NCBI GenBank assembly: GCA_023424235.1
Contig: JAFAEB010000090.1
Location: 1 to 19,884 of the forward strand
DNA from: Bacillota bacterium
GTDB lineage: Bacteria; Bacillota; Clostridia; Lachnospirales; Lachnospiraceae
Length of the DNA: 19,884 bases
Direction of reading: 5' to 3'
Below are positions 7,147 to 14,166 of the stretch, one piece after another (position 1 is the stretch's first letter; every line of letters starts with the position of its first letter). The notes below the pieces were generated by a model. That model was given only the letters and a program-made list of their open reading frames with translations, did no database searches and was not told the origin of the DNA. Made by a program: the position numbers and the translations under genes.

Positions 7147-7842
7147 TTAATAATAAATCAAGGATCTACTATAGTTATCCATAAAAAACTTGTAATCCAC
7201 TATATCCTTGATCCATATATACACAGGGTAGGAATTAAGTCTTTTTGTTTTTAAAGTAAGGAACAATGAGATGTCCTCATTTACTATAAATTTTTTATTT
7301 CTAAATTGTATGATAAGTGGTGGAGATTCATATAAGTTAATTTCATCTTCAGGTAACGGTATAGATGACATAATAGATGAATTATAATCTTCTCTAATCA
7401 GTCTCAGTGGTAATTTAATAATTCCAAAATAATAGCAATCTGAGATGTTTAATTCTTCTAAGAGATCCAAATTTTTTCGTGTAAACATAAGATATGATTG
7501 AATCCATTCTTCTGACAGCCCTGCTTCAGAGTAGCTTTTTGCTGATGTTAAGGTAGGCTCATAGTGGAGAATATCAGTCTTCTTTTTCGAATAGATTATT
7601 TTTTTTATTGCATCAATGGACAAAAAATATTCGTCAGCTAATTCAGATATACTAATGCCATGTGAGTATTTATTATATATCATATGATTTCTTTTTAGTA
7701 GTTTCTGCCGATAGCCAGAAGCTTCACCCCAATTTTTCTTCTCTTCCATTAATGGTATATATAGAAGCTTTCCTTGAGCATATTTCTGAACTTCCTTTAA
7801 TAATGCAGGAGGTAATATGTCTTTCGCTTTTTCATATTTCAT
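7147..7842 (-). CDS. CD3324-family HTH protein with C-terminal extension
   Basis: 231 residues. The first ~88 residues match the CD3324-type clostridial family: MKYEKAKDILPPALLKEVQK, YIPLMEEKKNWGE, SGYRQKLLKRN and a predicted HTH in GISISELADEYFLSIDAIKK (residues 62-81) ending in a basic KKIIYSKKK. Family members are normally about 85-90 residues, so the following ~140 residues are an extension I do not recognise. Part of it (EAGLSEEWIQSYLMFTRKN, residues 107-125) is helical; the rest is beta-rich. A DNA-binding regulatory role is likely but unproven. The SD is TTGGAGAAC. It lies 63 nt downstream of the APH-like gene on the same strand and may be co-transcribed with it. No terminator is visible before the antisense-RNA promoter downstream. 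Confidence 0.7.
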   Translation of the reverse strand: MKYEKAKDILPPALLKEVQKYAQGKLLYIPLMEEKKNWGEASGYRQKLLKRNHMIYNKYSHGISISELADEYFLSIDAIKKIIYSKKKTDILHYEPTLTSAKSYSEAGLSEEWIQSYLMFTRKNLDLLEELNISDCYYFGIIKLPLRLIREDYNSSIMSSIPLPEDEINLYESPPLIIQFRNKKFIVNEDISLFLTLKTKRLNSYPVYIWIKDIVDYKFFMDNYSRSLIYY

Positions 7843-7905
7843 AGTTGTTCTCCAATCATATGAGTTTTATAACTAAATAGTAAGGAAGGTAGATGAGATA
7901 TAACT

Positions 7906-8619
7906 TTATAAATCCTCAATAGCATTAATACGTTCTTCAAGTTCCCCAATGGACTTAACTATGGAGGTGCAGGATTCTAAATCATCGATGGAAGCATGCC
8001 ATCTTAAGCAATCAATTCCCTTAAAATAAGCCATACATAGGAAACGTTCTTTAAAGTTAGGTATCTGGATACCTTCTTCTAAACAATAACGAGCTAATAA
8101 TTCTGGGATTTTTAAATAGGGTTTATTTAAGTCCATAATAGCAAAATCAATTAAGAAATCACCTATGCTGGCATTACTCCAATCAGGTAAACCAGTAAGT
8201 GTTTTCCCATCAGTTATCATATAGCTAAACCATGTATTATTATTTATAAGATAACGCTGCCCTTCACAAAATTCTAATTTCTCCATCATCTTATTATAAT
8301 ATTTGTAAAAGAACTCTTCCTTTAATACAGTAGTATCAAACATCTCCTTCCAATGATACCAGTAATCATCCCTATCATCACGAAAGTTATCTTCTAAATA
8401 CTCCTTACAAGTATTATATTTAGTTTTTAGATCATCCATTATTAATCCGTAACCATAAATTCCATCGATGTTAGCCTTACTAACTTCAAATATTACTTTA
8501 AAAAATTCTTTATGAATCTTTTGAAATTCATCTACTGATAATTCATCTGCAATAAAGCCTTCCGGTGTCATACATACAGTCTTTGGAAGTATTCCTTTTA
8601 AATATAAATCTTTATTCAC
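7906..8619 (-). CDS. Aminoglycoside-phosphotransferase-like protein lacking catalytic residues
   Basis: 237 residues from a GTG start with SD AAAGGATAGG. The C-lobe resembles the APH/choline-kinase fold, closest to hygromycin-B-kinase-like sequences: EGQRYL (119-124), then TDGKTLTGLPDWSNASIGDF (136-155), corresponding to the metal-binding DWSxAxxGD motif (D146, D154). The Brenner loop, normally LVHGDxxxxN, reads LINNNTWFSY (124-133): the His, the catalytic Asp and the metal-binding Asn are all replaced. The N-terminal ATP lobe with its Lys is absent; only ~55 residues precede a helical region. It is thus best seen as a shortened pseudokinase or a decaying gene, although the frame is intact and the SD good. 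Antibiotic resistance should not be assumed. Confidence 0.65.
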   Translation of the reverse strand: MNKDLYLKGILPKTVCMTPEGFIADELSVDEFQKIHKEFFKVIFEVSKANIDGIYGYGLIMDDLKTKYNTCKEYLEDNFRDDRDDYWYHWKEMFDTTVLKEEFFYKYYNKMMEKLEFCEGQRYLINNNTWFSYMITDGKTLTGLPDWSNASIGDFLIDFAIMDLNKPYLKIPELLARYCLEEGIQIPNFKERFLCMAYFKGIDCLRWHASIDDLESCTSIVKSIGELEERINAIEDL

Positions 8620-8639
8620 AACTAACCTATCCTTTCTTT

Positions 8640-8923
8640 TTAAGGAAATCTTTTCTTACCCAGAAATATTTTCCTTAACTAATAATTTATAAGTGAGAAG
8701 AGGATGCGCATTTACTCTATAATTAAGATAACACCTTGTAAGATAAAAAGAAATAGAAAGAATGGTATAAAATGTATTTACCTCGAAAGTAGGAGTTAAA
8801 TGTGGATAAAAAGCTTGGAGTAAAGTAAACCTCGGAGTTTATTTGTTATTTTGGAGCATTTACAGTAGTAATATAGATGATGTACATTTTATTTTTCATG
8901 TGATATGATAAAATATGTATCGA
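8640..8923. other. Divergent intergenic region, no gene seen
   Basis: AT-rich space between the minus-strand APH-like gene and the plus-strand esterase promoter. I see no ORF with an SD. Short imperfect repeats of the type TACCTCGAAAG / AACCTCGGAG occur around 8780-8840, without a clear secondary structure. A promoter for the minus-strand gene must lie here but no hexamer pair stands out. Confidence 0.4.
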
Positions 8924-8951
8924 TTGGTATATGTTAACACTATTATATAAT
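8924..8951 (+). promoter_or_regulatory. Promoter of the CE2-type esterase
   Basis: TTGGTA (8924-8929), 16-bp spacer, TATAAT (8946-8951), start near 8958. The in-frame ATG at 8950 overlaps the -10 hexamer, so it cannot be the translation start; this supports ATG 8974. Confidence 0.6.
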
Positions 8952-8973
8952 GAAAATCTGGGAGAATTACAGC

Positions 8974-10026
8974 ATGAATAGGATAGAAAACAAAGAAGAA
9001 AAAGTAAAGCACATAGGTAGAACCTATCAATCCAATGATATTATATGGATGGCATATTCTGGTTCTGGTATTGAATTTTCATTTACTGGAAATAAGTGTG
9101 AAATCACTATTACAGGTGATAGTAATGCTAGAAGAGGGTGTATAAATCCTGCACGTTTTGGGATATACATGAATGAGGTCCGTGTTGTAGATGACATCAT
9201 GGATCAGGAGTCAAAATCCTATGTGGTACTTGATAGTGAATCTGAGAGGACAGTTACCATACAGATAATAAAATTATCAGAAACAGCTATGTCCATATGC
9301 GGAGTTAAGGATATAATGATTGCAGGAAGTGATATTTTACCTACTGATAAAAAACCATATAAGATTGAATTTATTGGTGACTCAATTACTTGTGGATATG
9401 GAATTGATGACACAAGTGGAACACGTAGCTTTACGACTGAGACGGAGGATGTGACCAAGGCATATGCTTATTTAACTGCAAAAGAACTGGATGCAGATTA
9501 TAGTATGGTAAGCATCAGTGGGTATGGAATTGCTAGTGGATATACAACAGACGCTAGGGATATGAGACAAACAATTCCACAATATTATAGTAAATTCGGT
9601 TTCTCCTATACTAACTTTGATGGTGGAAAAACCCCTTCTGATATTGTATGGAATCACAATCAATTTATACCCGATGTAATTGTTATTAATCTAGGAACCA
9701 ATGATGATTCATGGTGTAAAGATTTTAGTGAGAGACAAGAAGTGTATCAAGTTGGCTATACTGAATTTTTAAAAGAAGTAAGAAATAAAAATAAAGACGC
9801 CAATATTTTATGCGTGTTTGGTATGATGGGAGATCGTTTATATCCCTACATAGAAAAAGCTGTGAAGGAATATACAAAAGTAACAGCTGATGATAAAATC
9901 TCGACAATGAAGTTTGATGTGCAAGTAGAGGAAGATGGATATGCTTCTGATTTTCATCCATCTGTAATTACAAACCAGAAAGCAGCGAAAAGACTTATCG
10001 AAAGAATAAAGAGTATTTTATCTTAA
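8974..10026 (+). CDS. CE2-type SGNH acetyl esterase, cytoplasmic
   Basis: 350 residues from ATG 8974, preceded by GGGAGA. The N-terminal ~115 residues form a beta-sandwich like the jelly-roll of carbohydrate esterase family 2 (GRTY, IWMAYSGSGIEFSFTGNKC, ARFGIYMN). The SGNH hydrolase domain follows: IEFIGDSIT with S137, ISGYGIASGY with G184, NLGTNDDS with N243, and SDFHPS with D326 and H328, giving the complete catalytic set. CE2 enzymes remove acetyl groups from plant polysaccharides such as xylan or glucomannan. No signal peptide is seen, so it probably acts inside the cell on imported acetylated oligosaccharides. The gene is monocistronic, with divergent or convergent neighbours. Confidence 0.87.
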   Translation: MNRIENKEEKVKHIGRTYQSNDIIWMAYSGSGIEFSFTGNKCEITITGDSNARRGCINPARFGIYMNEVRVVDDIMDQESKSYVVLDSESERTVTIQIIKLSETAMSICGVKDIMIAGSDILPTDKKPYKIEFIGDSITCGYGIDDTSGTRSFTTETEDVTKAYAYLTAKELDADYSMVSISGYGIASGYTTDARDMRQTIPQYYSKFGFSYTNFDGGKTPSDIVWNHNQFIPDVIVINLGTNDDSWCKDFSERQEVYQVGYTEFLKEVRNKNKDANILCVFGMMGDRLYPYIEKAVKEYTKVTADDKISTMKFDVQVEEDGYASDFHPSVITNQKAAKRLIERIKSILS

Positions 10027-10135
10027 TTAATATAATTTAGTTAAATAAATAATTTTCACCTAAAACTACAGAATTCACAATTTAGTATATAAATAGATAA
10101 AAGCTTGCATTTCAACTATTTATTATGATATAAAA

Positions 10136-10240
10136 ATGGAAGAAGGTTATAGAGTAAATATTAATTATAATATGAAAACGGAAGAAGGTTATAGGGTAGT
10201 TATTTATTATGAGATGAAAATTTAAGAAGGTGATGGTAAA
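10136..10240 (+). repeat. Three imperfect 42-bp tandem repeats
   Basis: The core AAGAAGGT(T/G)AT recurs at 10140, 10182 and 10224, an exact 42-bp period. Flanking AT-rich parts (ATTATAATATGAAAA, ATTATGAGATGAAAA) are also similar. The first two units read in frame as MEEGYRVNINYNMK and TEEGYRVVIYYEMK before a stop at 10223-10225, but there is no SD, and the copies decay to the right. Possibly a minisatellite or the remnant of a repeat-containing gene. Confidence 0.6.
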
Positions 10241-10301
10241 TATTGGTTACAATACGAATTTGTAGAGAAAAATATTAATATAAAAATTAATAAGGCTAAA
10301 A

Positions 10302-10331
10302 ATAAGGGAGAGTACGGAGACTCTCCCTTAT
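10302..10331 (-). terminator. Terminator of the XRE-regulator operon (minus strand)
   Basis: An 11-bp perfect stem (ATAAGGGAGAG at 10302-10312 with CTCTCCCTTAT at 10321-10331) and an 8-nt loop. On the minus strand it runs into TTTTTAG; on the plus strand there is no T-run. It could still stop plus-strand transcripts weakly. Confidence 0.75.
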
Positions 10332-10389
10332 AAATTACATCCATTATTCTCCCTAGGTAATGAATCTATAGGTCTAATGATTAAGCTTA

Positions 10390-10635
10390 TTAAAGAATAA
10401 TACTAAATCTACTACCATCACTACTTCTTACATCAACAAGTTCGAATTTACCAAATACCTTTTTTATATTTACTAACTCATTTTTGACAGCTTTTAGATC
10501 TCTTTCTTGTAGTAAAAAATTGTGGTGTTGTTTTATATAACGTGTAAAGATTCGAAAAGTAATGCCATTTAAGGCTAATCTTATTGGTAGTGGTATGGTA
10601 AAGTGATGTCCACTTGATTCAATTATTATTTTCAT
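10390..10635 (-). CDS. Small conserved-type partner of the XRE regulator
   Basis: 81 residues from the ATG at 10635, which is preceded by GGAGAGTGATT; a longer reading from 10686 overlaps the upstream gene and lacks an SD. The sequence starts MKIIIESSGHHFTIPLPIRL and ends ELVDVRSSDGSRFSIIL. The end resembles the beta-hairpin ending of the upstream protein (VEITSANGDTVEVYIE), hinting that the two are related or interact. It begins 13 nt after the stop of the regulator, so the two form an operon. I do not know the function; no membrane segment or catalytic motif is evident. Confidence 0.65.
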   Translation of the reverse strand: MKIIIESSGHHFTIPLPIRLALNGITFRIFTRYIKQHHNFLLQERDLKAVKNELVNIKKVFGKFELVDVRSSDGSRFSIIL

Positions 10636-10648
10636 AATCACTCTCCAT

Positions 10649-11143
10649 TTATTCAATATATACTTCAACAGTATCACCGTTAGCACTTGTAATTTCTACA
10701 ATCTTACCAATGACCCCACGTTCAGCCATTAGTAAGATTGTCTGTAAATCAATGTCTTTAATGGCATCATGACATGATATCTGAGGTAGTTGCATTCCGA
10801 TTTCTAAGGCTACTTTAAGCAATCCAAGGGGTAAATTCACTTTTACAAGATCACCTTCTTTGCTGTTAACATAAACTTTTAATATCATCTTATTAAAATC
10901 TTTTCGCTCTTCTTCTGATACAACACATACAGCCTGAGCCTTACTACCTCGAAGAAGCTCATCTATTGAAATAGTAAAGTAATCTGCTAGTTGTGGAAGT
11001 AAAGCGATATCTGGACAGGATAAATCATTTTCCCATTTACTTACTGCTTGGGATGAAACACCTATTGTTTCTGCAAGCTGATCTTGTGTTATACCTTTCT
11101 TTCTTCTAAATTCTCCAATTCTTGAACCTAACGTACTTGCCAT
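10649..11143 (-). CDS. XRE-family HTH regulator with SHOCT-like C-terminal domain
   Basis: 164 residues. An XRE/Cro-type HTH covers residues 6-60 (GITQDQLAETIGVSSQAVSKWE is the classic recognition region). Residues ~85-164 form an alpha/beta domain with the pattern KVYVNSKEGDLVKVNLPLGL, DLQTILLMAERGVIGKIVEI and NGDTVEVYIE, as in the domain next to YvlB-like/SHOCT-like proteins associated with envelope-stress loci. It probably senses something through this domain and controls its own operon. The SD AAGGAAGG lies 9 nt from ATG. Its divergent neighbour is the two-component system, but no shared operator is evident. Confidence 0.8.
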   Translation of the reverse strand: MASTLGSRIGEFRRKKGITQDQLAETIGVSSQAVSKWENDLSCPDIALLPQLADYFTISIDELLRGSKAQAVCVVSEEERKDFNKMILKVYVNSKEGDLVKVNLPLGLLKVALEIGMQLPQISCHDAIKDIDLQTILLMAERGVIGKIVEITSANGDTVEVYIE

Positions 11144-11426
11144 AATAAATACCTTCCTTTCAAACTTATATAATAAAGTAATATTTATATAACTATTATT
11201 GCATGAAAGAGTTACAGAATGAATCGATTGATTGTTGAGTTATATCATCTGTAGGTTGTAAAATAATCTACCATTAGTTGTATTGTTGCATAACAGACAA
11301 AAATTTTCAATAAAAATAAGAAAGGAGCCATAGTGATATTCATAATTCATAAAATCTTAAGCTTGTAATGGGTAAAAATACCTACATGAATATATGTCAA
11401 AATCCACATATTTACATAAATAAAAA
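11144..11426. other. Divergent intergenic region between regulator and two-component system
   Basis: About 280 bp of AT-rich DNA without an ORF that has an SD in a plausible place. An SD-like AAGAAAGGAG at 11318-11327 is followed by no substantial ORF. It must hold the promoter of the minus-strand regulator; the plus-strand promoter is listed separately. Confidence 0.4.
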
Positions 11427-11455
11427 TTTACATTATATAGAAAAAATGGTAAGAT
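11427..11455 (+). promoter_or_regulatory. Promoter of the two-component system genes
   Basis: TTTACA (11427-11432), 17-bp spacer, TAAGAT (11450-11455); start near 11462, about 43 nt before the response-regulator ATG. Confidence 0.5.
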
Positions 11456-11504
11456 ATTATACATTAATATAATCAAATGATTCTATATTTTATGAGGGGT
11501 AAAA

Positions 11505-12215
11505 ATGGAACAGAAGCCAACAATTTTAGTTGTAGAGGATAGCGTCGATATTGTTGAATTAATAAAGCTCTATTTAGAAATCGAACAGTTTAATTATATA
11601 ATTGCCAATGATGGGAGAAGGGCAATTCAAATACTTAACGAGGAAAAAATTGATGTAATCGTATTGGATATTATGATACCTATAATAAATGGTTATGAAG
11701 TTTTGAAAAAGGTGAGAGAACATTGCAATTTACCTATTATTATTTTATCCTCAAAGAATATGGATAATGATATTATATTAGGTCTTAACTTGGGAGCTGA
11801 TGATTATGTTACGAAACCTTTTAATCCATTAGAATTGATGGCAAGAATTAAGGCACAGCTTAGAAGATTTCACAAACTTGGTGCAGGTGATACAAGCGAG
11901 GCAGAAGCAGATATAAGACTCCAGGATTTGCATTTAAAATGTAGAGAATGTCAACTAATTAAAAAGGAGAGCTATGTAGATCTCACCTATATGGAATATA
12001 AGTTATTAAAGTTTTTAATGTCATCTCCAGGAAGAGTATATACAAAGAAACAATTATTTACTCATGTTTGGGAAGAGGATATATTATACTCTGAAAATAC
12101 AATTATGGTATATATCAGTAAATTACGAGACAAGATTGAAGACAATCCTAAGGAACCAAGATATATCAAAACAATAAGAGGGTTAGGGTATAAATTTGAA
12201 GAAAAGCAAAATTAG
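11505..12215 (+). CDS. OmpR/PhoB-family response regulator
   Basis: 236 residues. The receiver domain (1-120) shows the acidic pair E11/D12, phospho-acceptor D55 in VLDIMIP, switch S82 and K104 in DDYVTKP. The C-terminal winged helix (about 138-236) shows DLTYMEYKLLKFLMSSPGRV, FTHVWEE, IMVYISKLRDKIEDNP and YIKTIRGLGYKFE, the usual OmpR/PhoB pattern. It should bind direct repeats as a dimer. Its kinase gene overlaps its end by 20 nt. Given its position directly upstream of the peptide-maturation operon, and the 11-bp phased TTTAAG repeats in that operon's promoter, it is the likely activator of that operon (inference). Confidence 0.92.
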   Translation: MEQKPTILVVEDSVDIVELIKLYLEIEQFNYIIANDGRRAIQILNEEKIDVIVLDIMIPIINGYEVLKKVREHCNLPIIILSSKNMDNDIILGLNLGADDYVTKPFNPLELMARIKAQLRRFHKLGAGDTSEAEADIRLQDLHLKCRECQLIKKESYVDLTYMEYKLLKFLMSSPGRVYTKKQLFTHVWEEDILYSENTIMVYISKLRDKIEDNPKEPRYIKTIRGLGYKFEEKQN

Positions 12216-13635
12216 GAAAAGTAAAATTAAAAAAACCAATATTCTTATAATAAAAAACTATATTATGTTCTCCGTAATCATAATCGTAATCTATCAAGTT
12301 ACATCAATGGTTGCAGGGATTATATGGGAGGACTATGTGATTCATATTGCAGGGCAGTATTTTGCAGAAGGAATAACCATTTCGGATTATAAGAATATAG
12401 ATATTTCAAAGATTGAAAAAATTAATGGGTTTATTTATATAGTAGATGAAGAATTAAATGTTATTTATGTAAAAGGAAAGGATCCAATTCATTTAACTAA
12501 ATTATCGGCTATTGATATGGCTTCATTGGTAAATGGCACTTATGAAAGCAGTAATGGTAAATTATACGCATCTATGAAGAACTTTATTGCTATGGATGGT
12601 AACGATTATGCATGCATTGCATTTATACCATCAGAAAAGGTTCAAATTACGTCAACTATTTTAAATGTTTTCGATGTAGGTATTGAGATGTTAGGAATCA
12701 TTTTTATTACCGTAACGCTCTTTTTTGTAGGGTATTGGGCTACTGTCTTATTATTATCGAAACAAATCAATAATAAGATAACAAAACCAATTTATACAAT
12801 AACAAAAGCCTTAGGACGGGTTAGAAATGGTGATTATAATGCTAGACTTGAACTTGAAGCAGAAAATGAGTTTATTTATATAAGAGATGCTTTTAACTAT
12901 ATGATTCAGAAGTTAAATCATTTAAAACAAGAAAACTTAAAAGAAATTGAATATAGAACTAGACTTATGTCTGACATTGGCCATGATATCAAAACTCCCA
13001 TCACCATTATACATGGTTATCTAAGTGCAATCTTAAATGGTGATATTAACGATGAGCAAAAGAAAAAAGAATATCTAGCCTCCTGTTTAAATAACTCGAA
13101 CCATTTAACTGATTTAATGCAGATGCTCCTTGATTATTCAAAGTTTGATAGAGCGGATTATAAACTAAACTTAAAAGAGCTAGAAATAACAGAGTTTGTT
13201 CGGAAAGTAATTATTGATTACTATAAAATGATAGTAGACAATGGTTTAACGATTGATATTAATATTCCTGATGAAGAAATATATGCATCCATTGATGAGA
13301 AGGAAATGAGAAGAGCATTAGGAAATATTATTAATAATGGAATCACACATAACAGTCCTGGTACCAGTATTTATGTAAGTATAATAAAAAAAGATAATTT
13401 AATTATTGGGATTGCTGATGATGGAAAAGAGATATCCGATGATCTAAAGTTGCATATATTTGAACCTTTTGTATGTGGTGAAGCCTCTCGTAGTGATAGT
13501 AACCACAATGGATTAGGACTTTCGATTGTTCGTAGAATTATACAAAAACATCAAGGAAGAATACATATAGAAGATAGATGGATGGGCTATACCAAAGCAT
13601 TTATTATTGAAATTCCTTATCATAATATATCGTAG
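12196..13635 (+). CDS. Sensor histidine kinase (HAMP, HisKA, HATPase)
   Basis: 479 residues. TM1 at ~22-44, an extracellular sensor region of ~115 residues (45-160), TM2 at ~161-187, HAMP ~188-242, HisKA with H263 in DIGHDIKTPIT, then the ATPase domain with N377/N381 (NIINNGITHN), D408-G410 (IADDG), FEPF (422-425) and GLGLSIV (439-445). The start is read as TTG at 12196, inside the response-regulator gene; GGGTTAGGG upstream can serve as SD. The next Met (residue 24) would fall inside TM1, so TTG is preferred. The sensor region has no recognised peptide-binding motif; a Cache/PAS-like fold is possible. It may sense the operon's peptide product or an antimicrobial. Confidence 0.9.
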   Translation: MKKSKIRKSKIKKTNILIIKNYIMFSVIIIVIYQVTSMVAGIIWEDYVIHIAGQYFAEGITISDYKNIDISKIEKINGFIYIVDEELNVIYVKGKDPIHLTKLSAIDMASLVNGTYESSNGKLYASMKNFIAMDGNDYACIAFIPSEKVQITSTILNVFDVGIEMLGIIFITVTLFFVGYWATVLLLSKQINNKITKPIYTITKALGRVRNGDYNARLELEAENEFIYIRDAFNYMIQKLNHLKQENLKEIEYRTRLMSDIGHDIKTPITIIHGYLSAILNGDINDEQKKKEYLASCLNNSNHLTDLMQMLLDYSKFDRADYKLNLKELEITEFVRKVIIDYYKMIVDNGLTIDINIPDEEIYASIDEKEMRRALGNIINNGITHNSPGTSIYVSIIKKDNLIIGIADDGKEISDDLKLHIFEPFVCGEASRSDSNHNGLGLSIVRRIIQKHQGRIHIEDRWMGYTKAFIIEIPYHNIS

Positions 13636-13637
13636 AT

Positions 13638-13705
13638 AATGAGCTATAAACGAAACTTTAAGCATATTTGCTTAAAAAGTTTTCTGTTAATAGCTCATTT
13701 TTTTT
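13638..13705 (+). terminator. Rho-independent terminator after the two-component system
   Basis: A 10-bp outer stem (AATGAGCTAT, 13638-13647, with ATAGCTCATT, 13690-13699) encloses an inner hairpin AAACTTTAAGC/GCTTAAAAAGTTT and is followed by a run of Ts to 13705. It separates the regulatory genes from the peptide operon. Confidence 0.85.
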
Positions 13706-13861
13706 GTGAAATTATAAATATAAAATCAAAAAATTATTCAAGTGTCAAAAGTTTAATCTAATTTATAGAAGGGTAATTTGCACAAATTCAAAGACTCTTG
13801 CTTCGATTTCAATGCATAAGATGTTCTAAACAAATATAATATCCAAAATATAAAATCCATA

Positions 13862-13916
13862 TTTAAGGTAATTTTAAGATAGGAAGGGTTTTGCTTTAAG
13901 ATTCAATTGATAAAAT
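13862..13916 (+). promoter_or_regulatory. Activator-type promoter of the peptide operon with phased TTTAAG repeats
   Basis: TTTAAG occurs at 13862-13867, 13873-13878 and 13895-13900, i.e. 11 and 22 bp apart (one and two helical turns). A TAAAAT -10 lies at 13911-13916 with no good -35 hexamer. Direct repeats on an 11-bp pitch next to a weak -35 are what OmpR/PhoB-type regulators bind. Linking them to the response regulator at 11505 is inference. Confidence 0.5.
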
Positions 13917-13951
13917 GATATTACTACAACAGAAGAAAGGAGGTAAATCAT

Positions 13952-14041
13952 ATGTTATTCAAATCGAAAAAAACGGTTGCTGCTCCTAGTTGTGTTAGTA
14001 TTGGTTTTTACATCTGCGTTAGCTACGGAAAGAATTTCTAA
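13952..14041 (+). CDS. Putative RiPP precursor peptide with duplicated CVSxG motif
   Basis: 29 residues with an ideal SD (AAAGGAGGT) 7 nt before ATG. The N-terminal part MLFKSKKTVAAP is basic and short; the C-terminal part reads SCVSIGFYICVSYGKNF. Two Cys (C14, C22) sit in a repeated pattern CVSIG...CVSYG eight residues apart, with aromatic residues F19, Y20, Y25 and F29. Codons end mostly in T or C (TAC, ATC, TGC, TTC), as in highly expressed genes of AT-rich Firmicutes, supporting this frame. The next gene is a radical SAM/SPASM enzyme, the classic partner for thioether or other radical cross-links. I do not recognise the peptide from a described family. A competing frame (+1 from the A7 run) reads like a signal peptide and is discussed in the findings. 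Confidence 0.65.
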   Translation: MLFKSKKTVAAPSCVSIGFYICVSYGKNF

Positions 14042-14092
14042 TTAAATTTTGAATACATAGTATTACTAATAGAATGTATTCACCTTCTACTT

Positions 14093-14132
14093 ATAATATA
14101 ACCATGAGTATTTATGCTCATGGTTATATTAT
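14093..14132 (+). promoter_or_regulatory. Strong intra-operon hairpin between precursor and maturase genes
   Basis: A perfect 16-bp stem (14093-14108 with 14117-14132; core ATAACCATGAG/CTCATGGTTAT). A shorter 8-bp hairpin, GAATACAT/ATGTATTC (14051-14081), precedes it. No T-run follows, so it likely protects or processes the precursor mRNA and lowers downstream expression rather than ending transcription completely. Confidence 0.65.
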
Positions 14133-14166
14133 GGAAGTTAAAATTTTAATAAGAGGGGGAGATATT

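Noticed and set aside
8950..8973. Upstream ATG of the CE2 esterase
   Set aside because: It overlaps the TATAAT of the predicted promoter; the SD fits ATG 8974.
9219..9961. Several minus-strand reading frames within the esterase gene
   Set aside because: They lie opposite a gene with complete catalytic motifs and have no SD or recognisable product.
10636..10686. Longer reading of the small partner gene starting at 10686
   Set aside because: It would overlap the regulator gene and has no SD; the internal ATG at 10635 is preceded by GGAGAG.
14074..14166. Upstream ATG of the radical SAM maturase
   Set aside because: The 31 extra codons lie in intergenic hairpins with no SD; ATG 14167 has GAGGGGGAG at the right distance.
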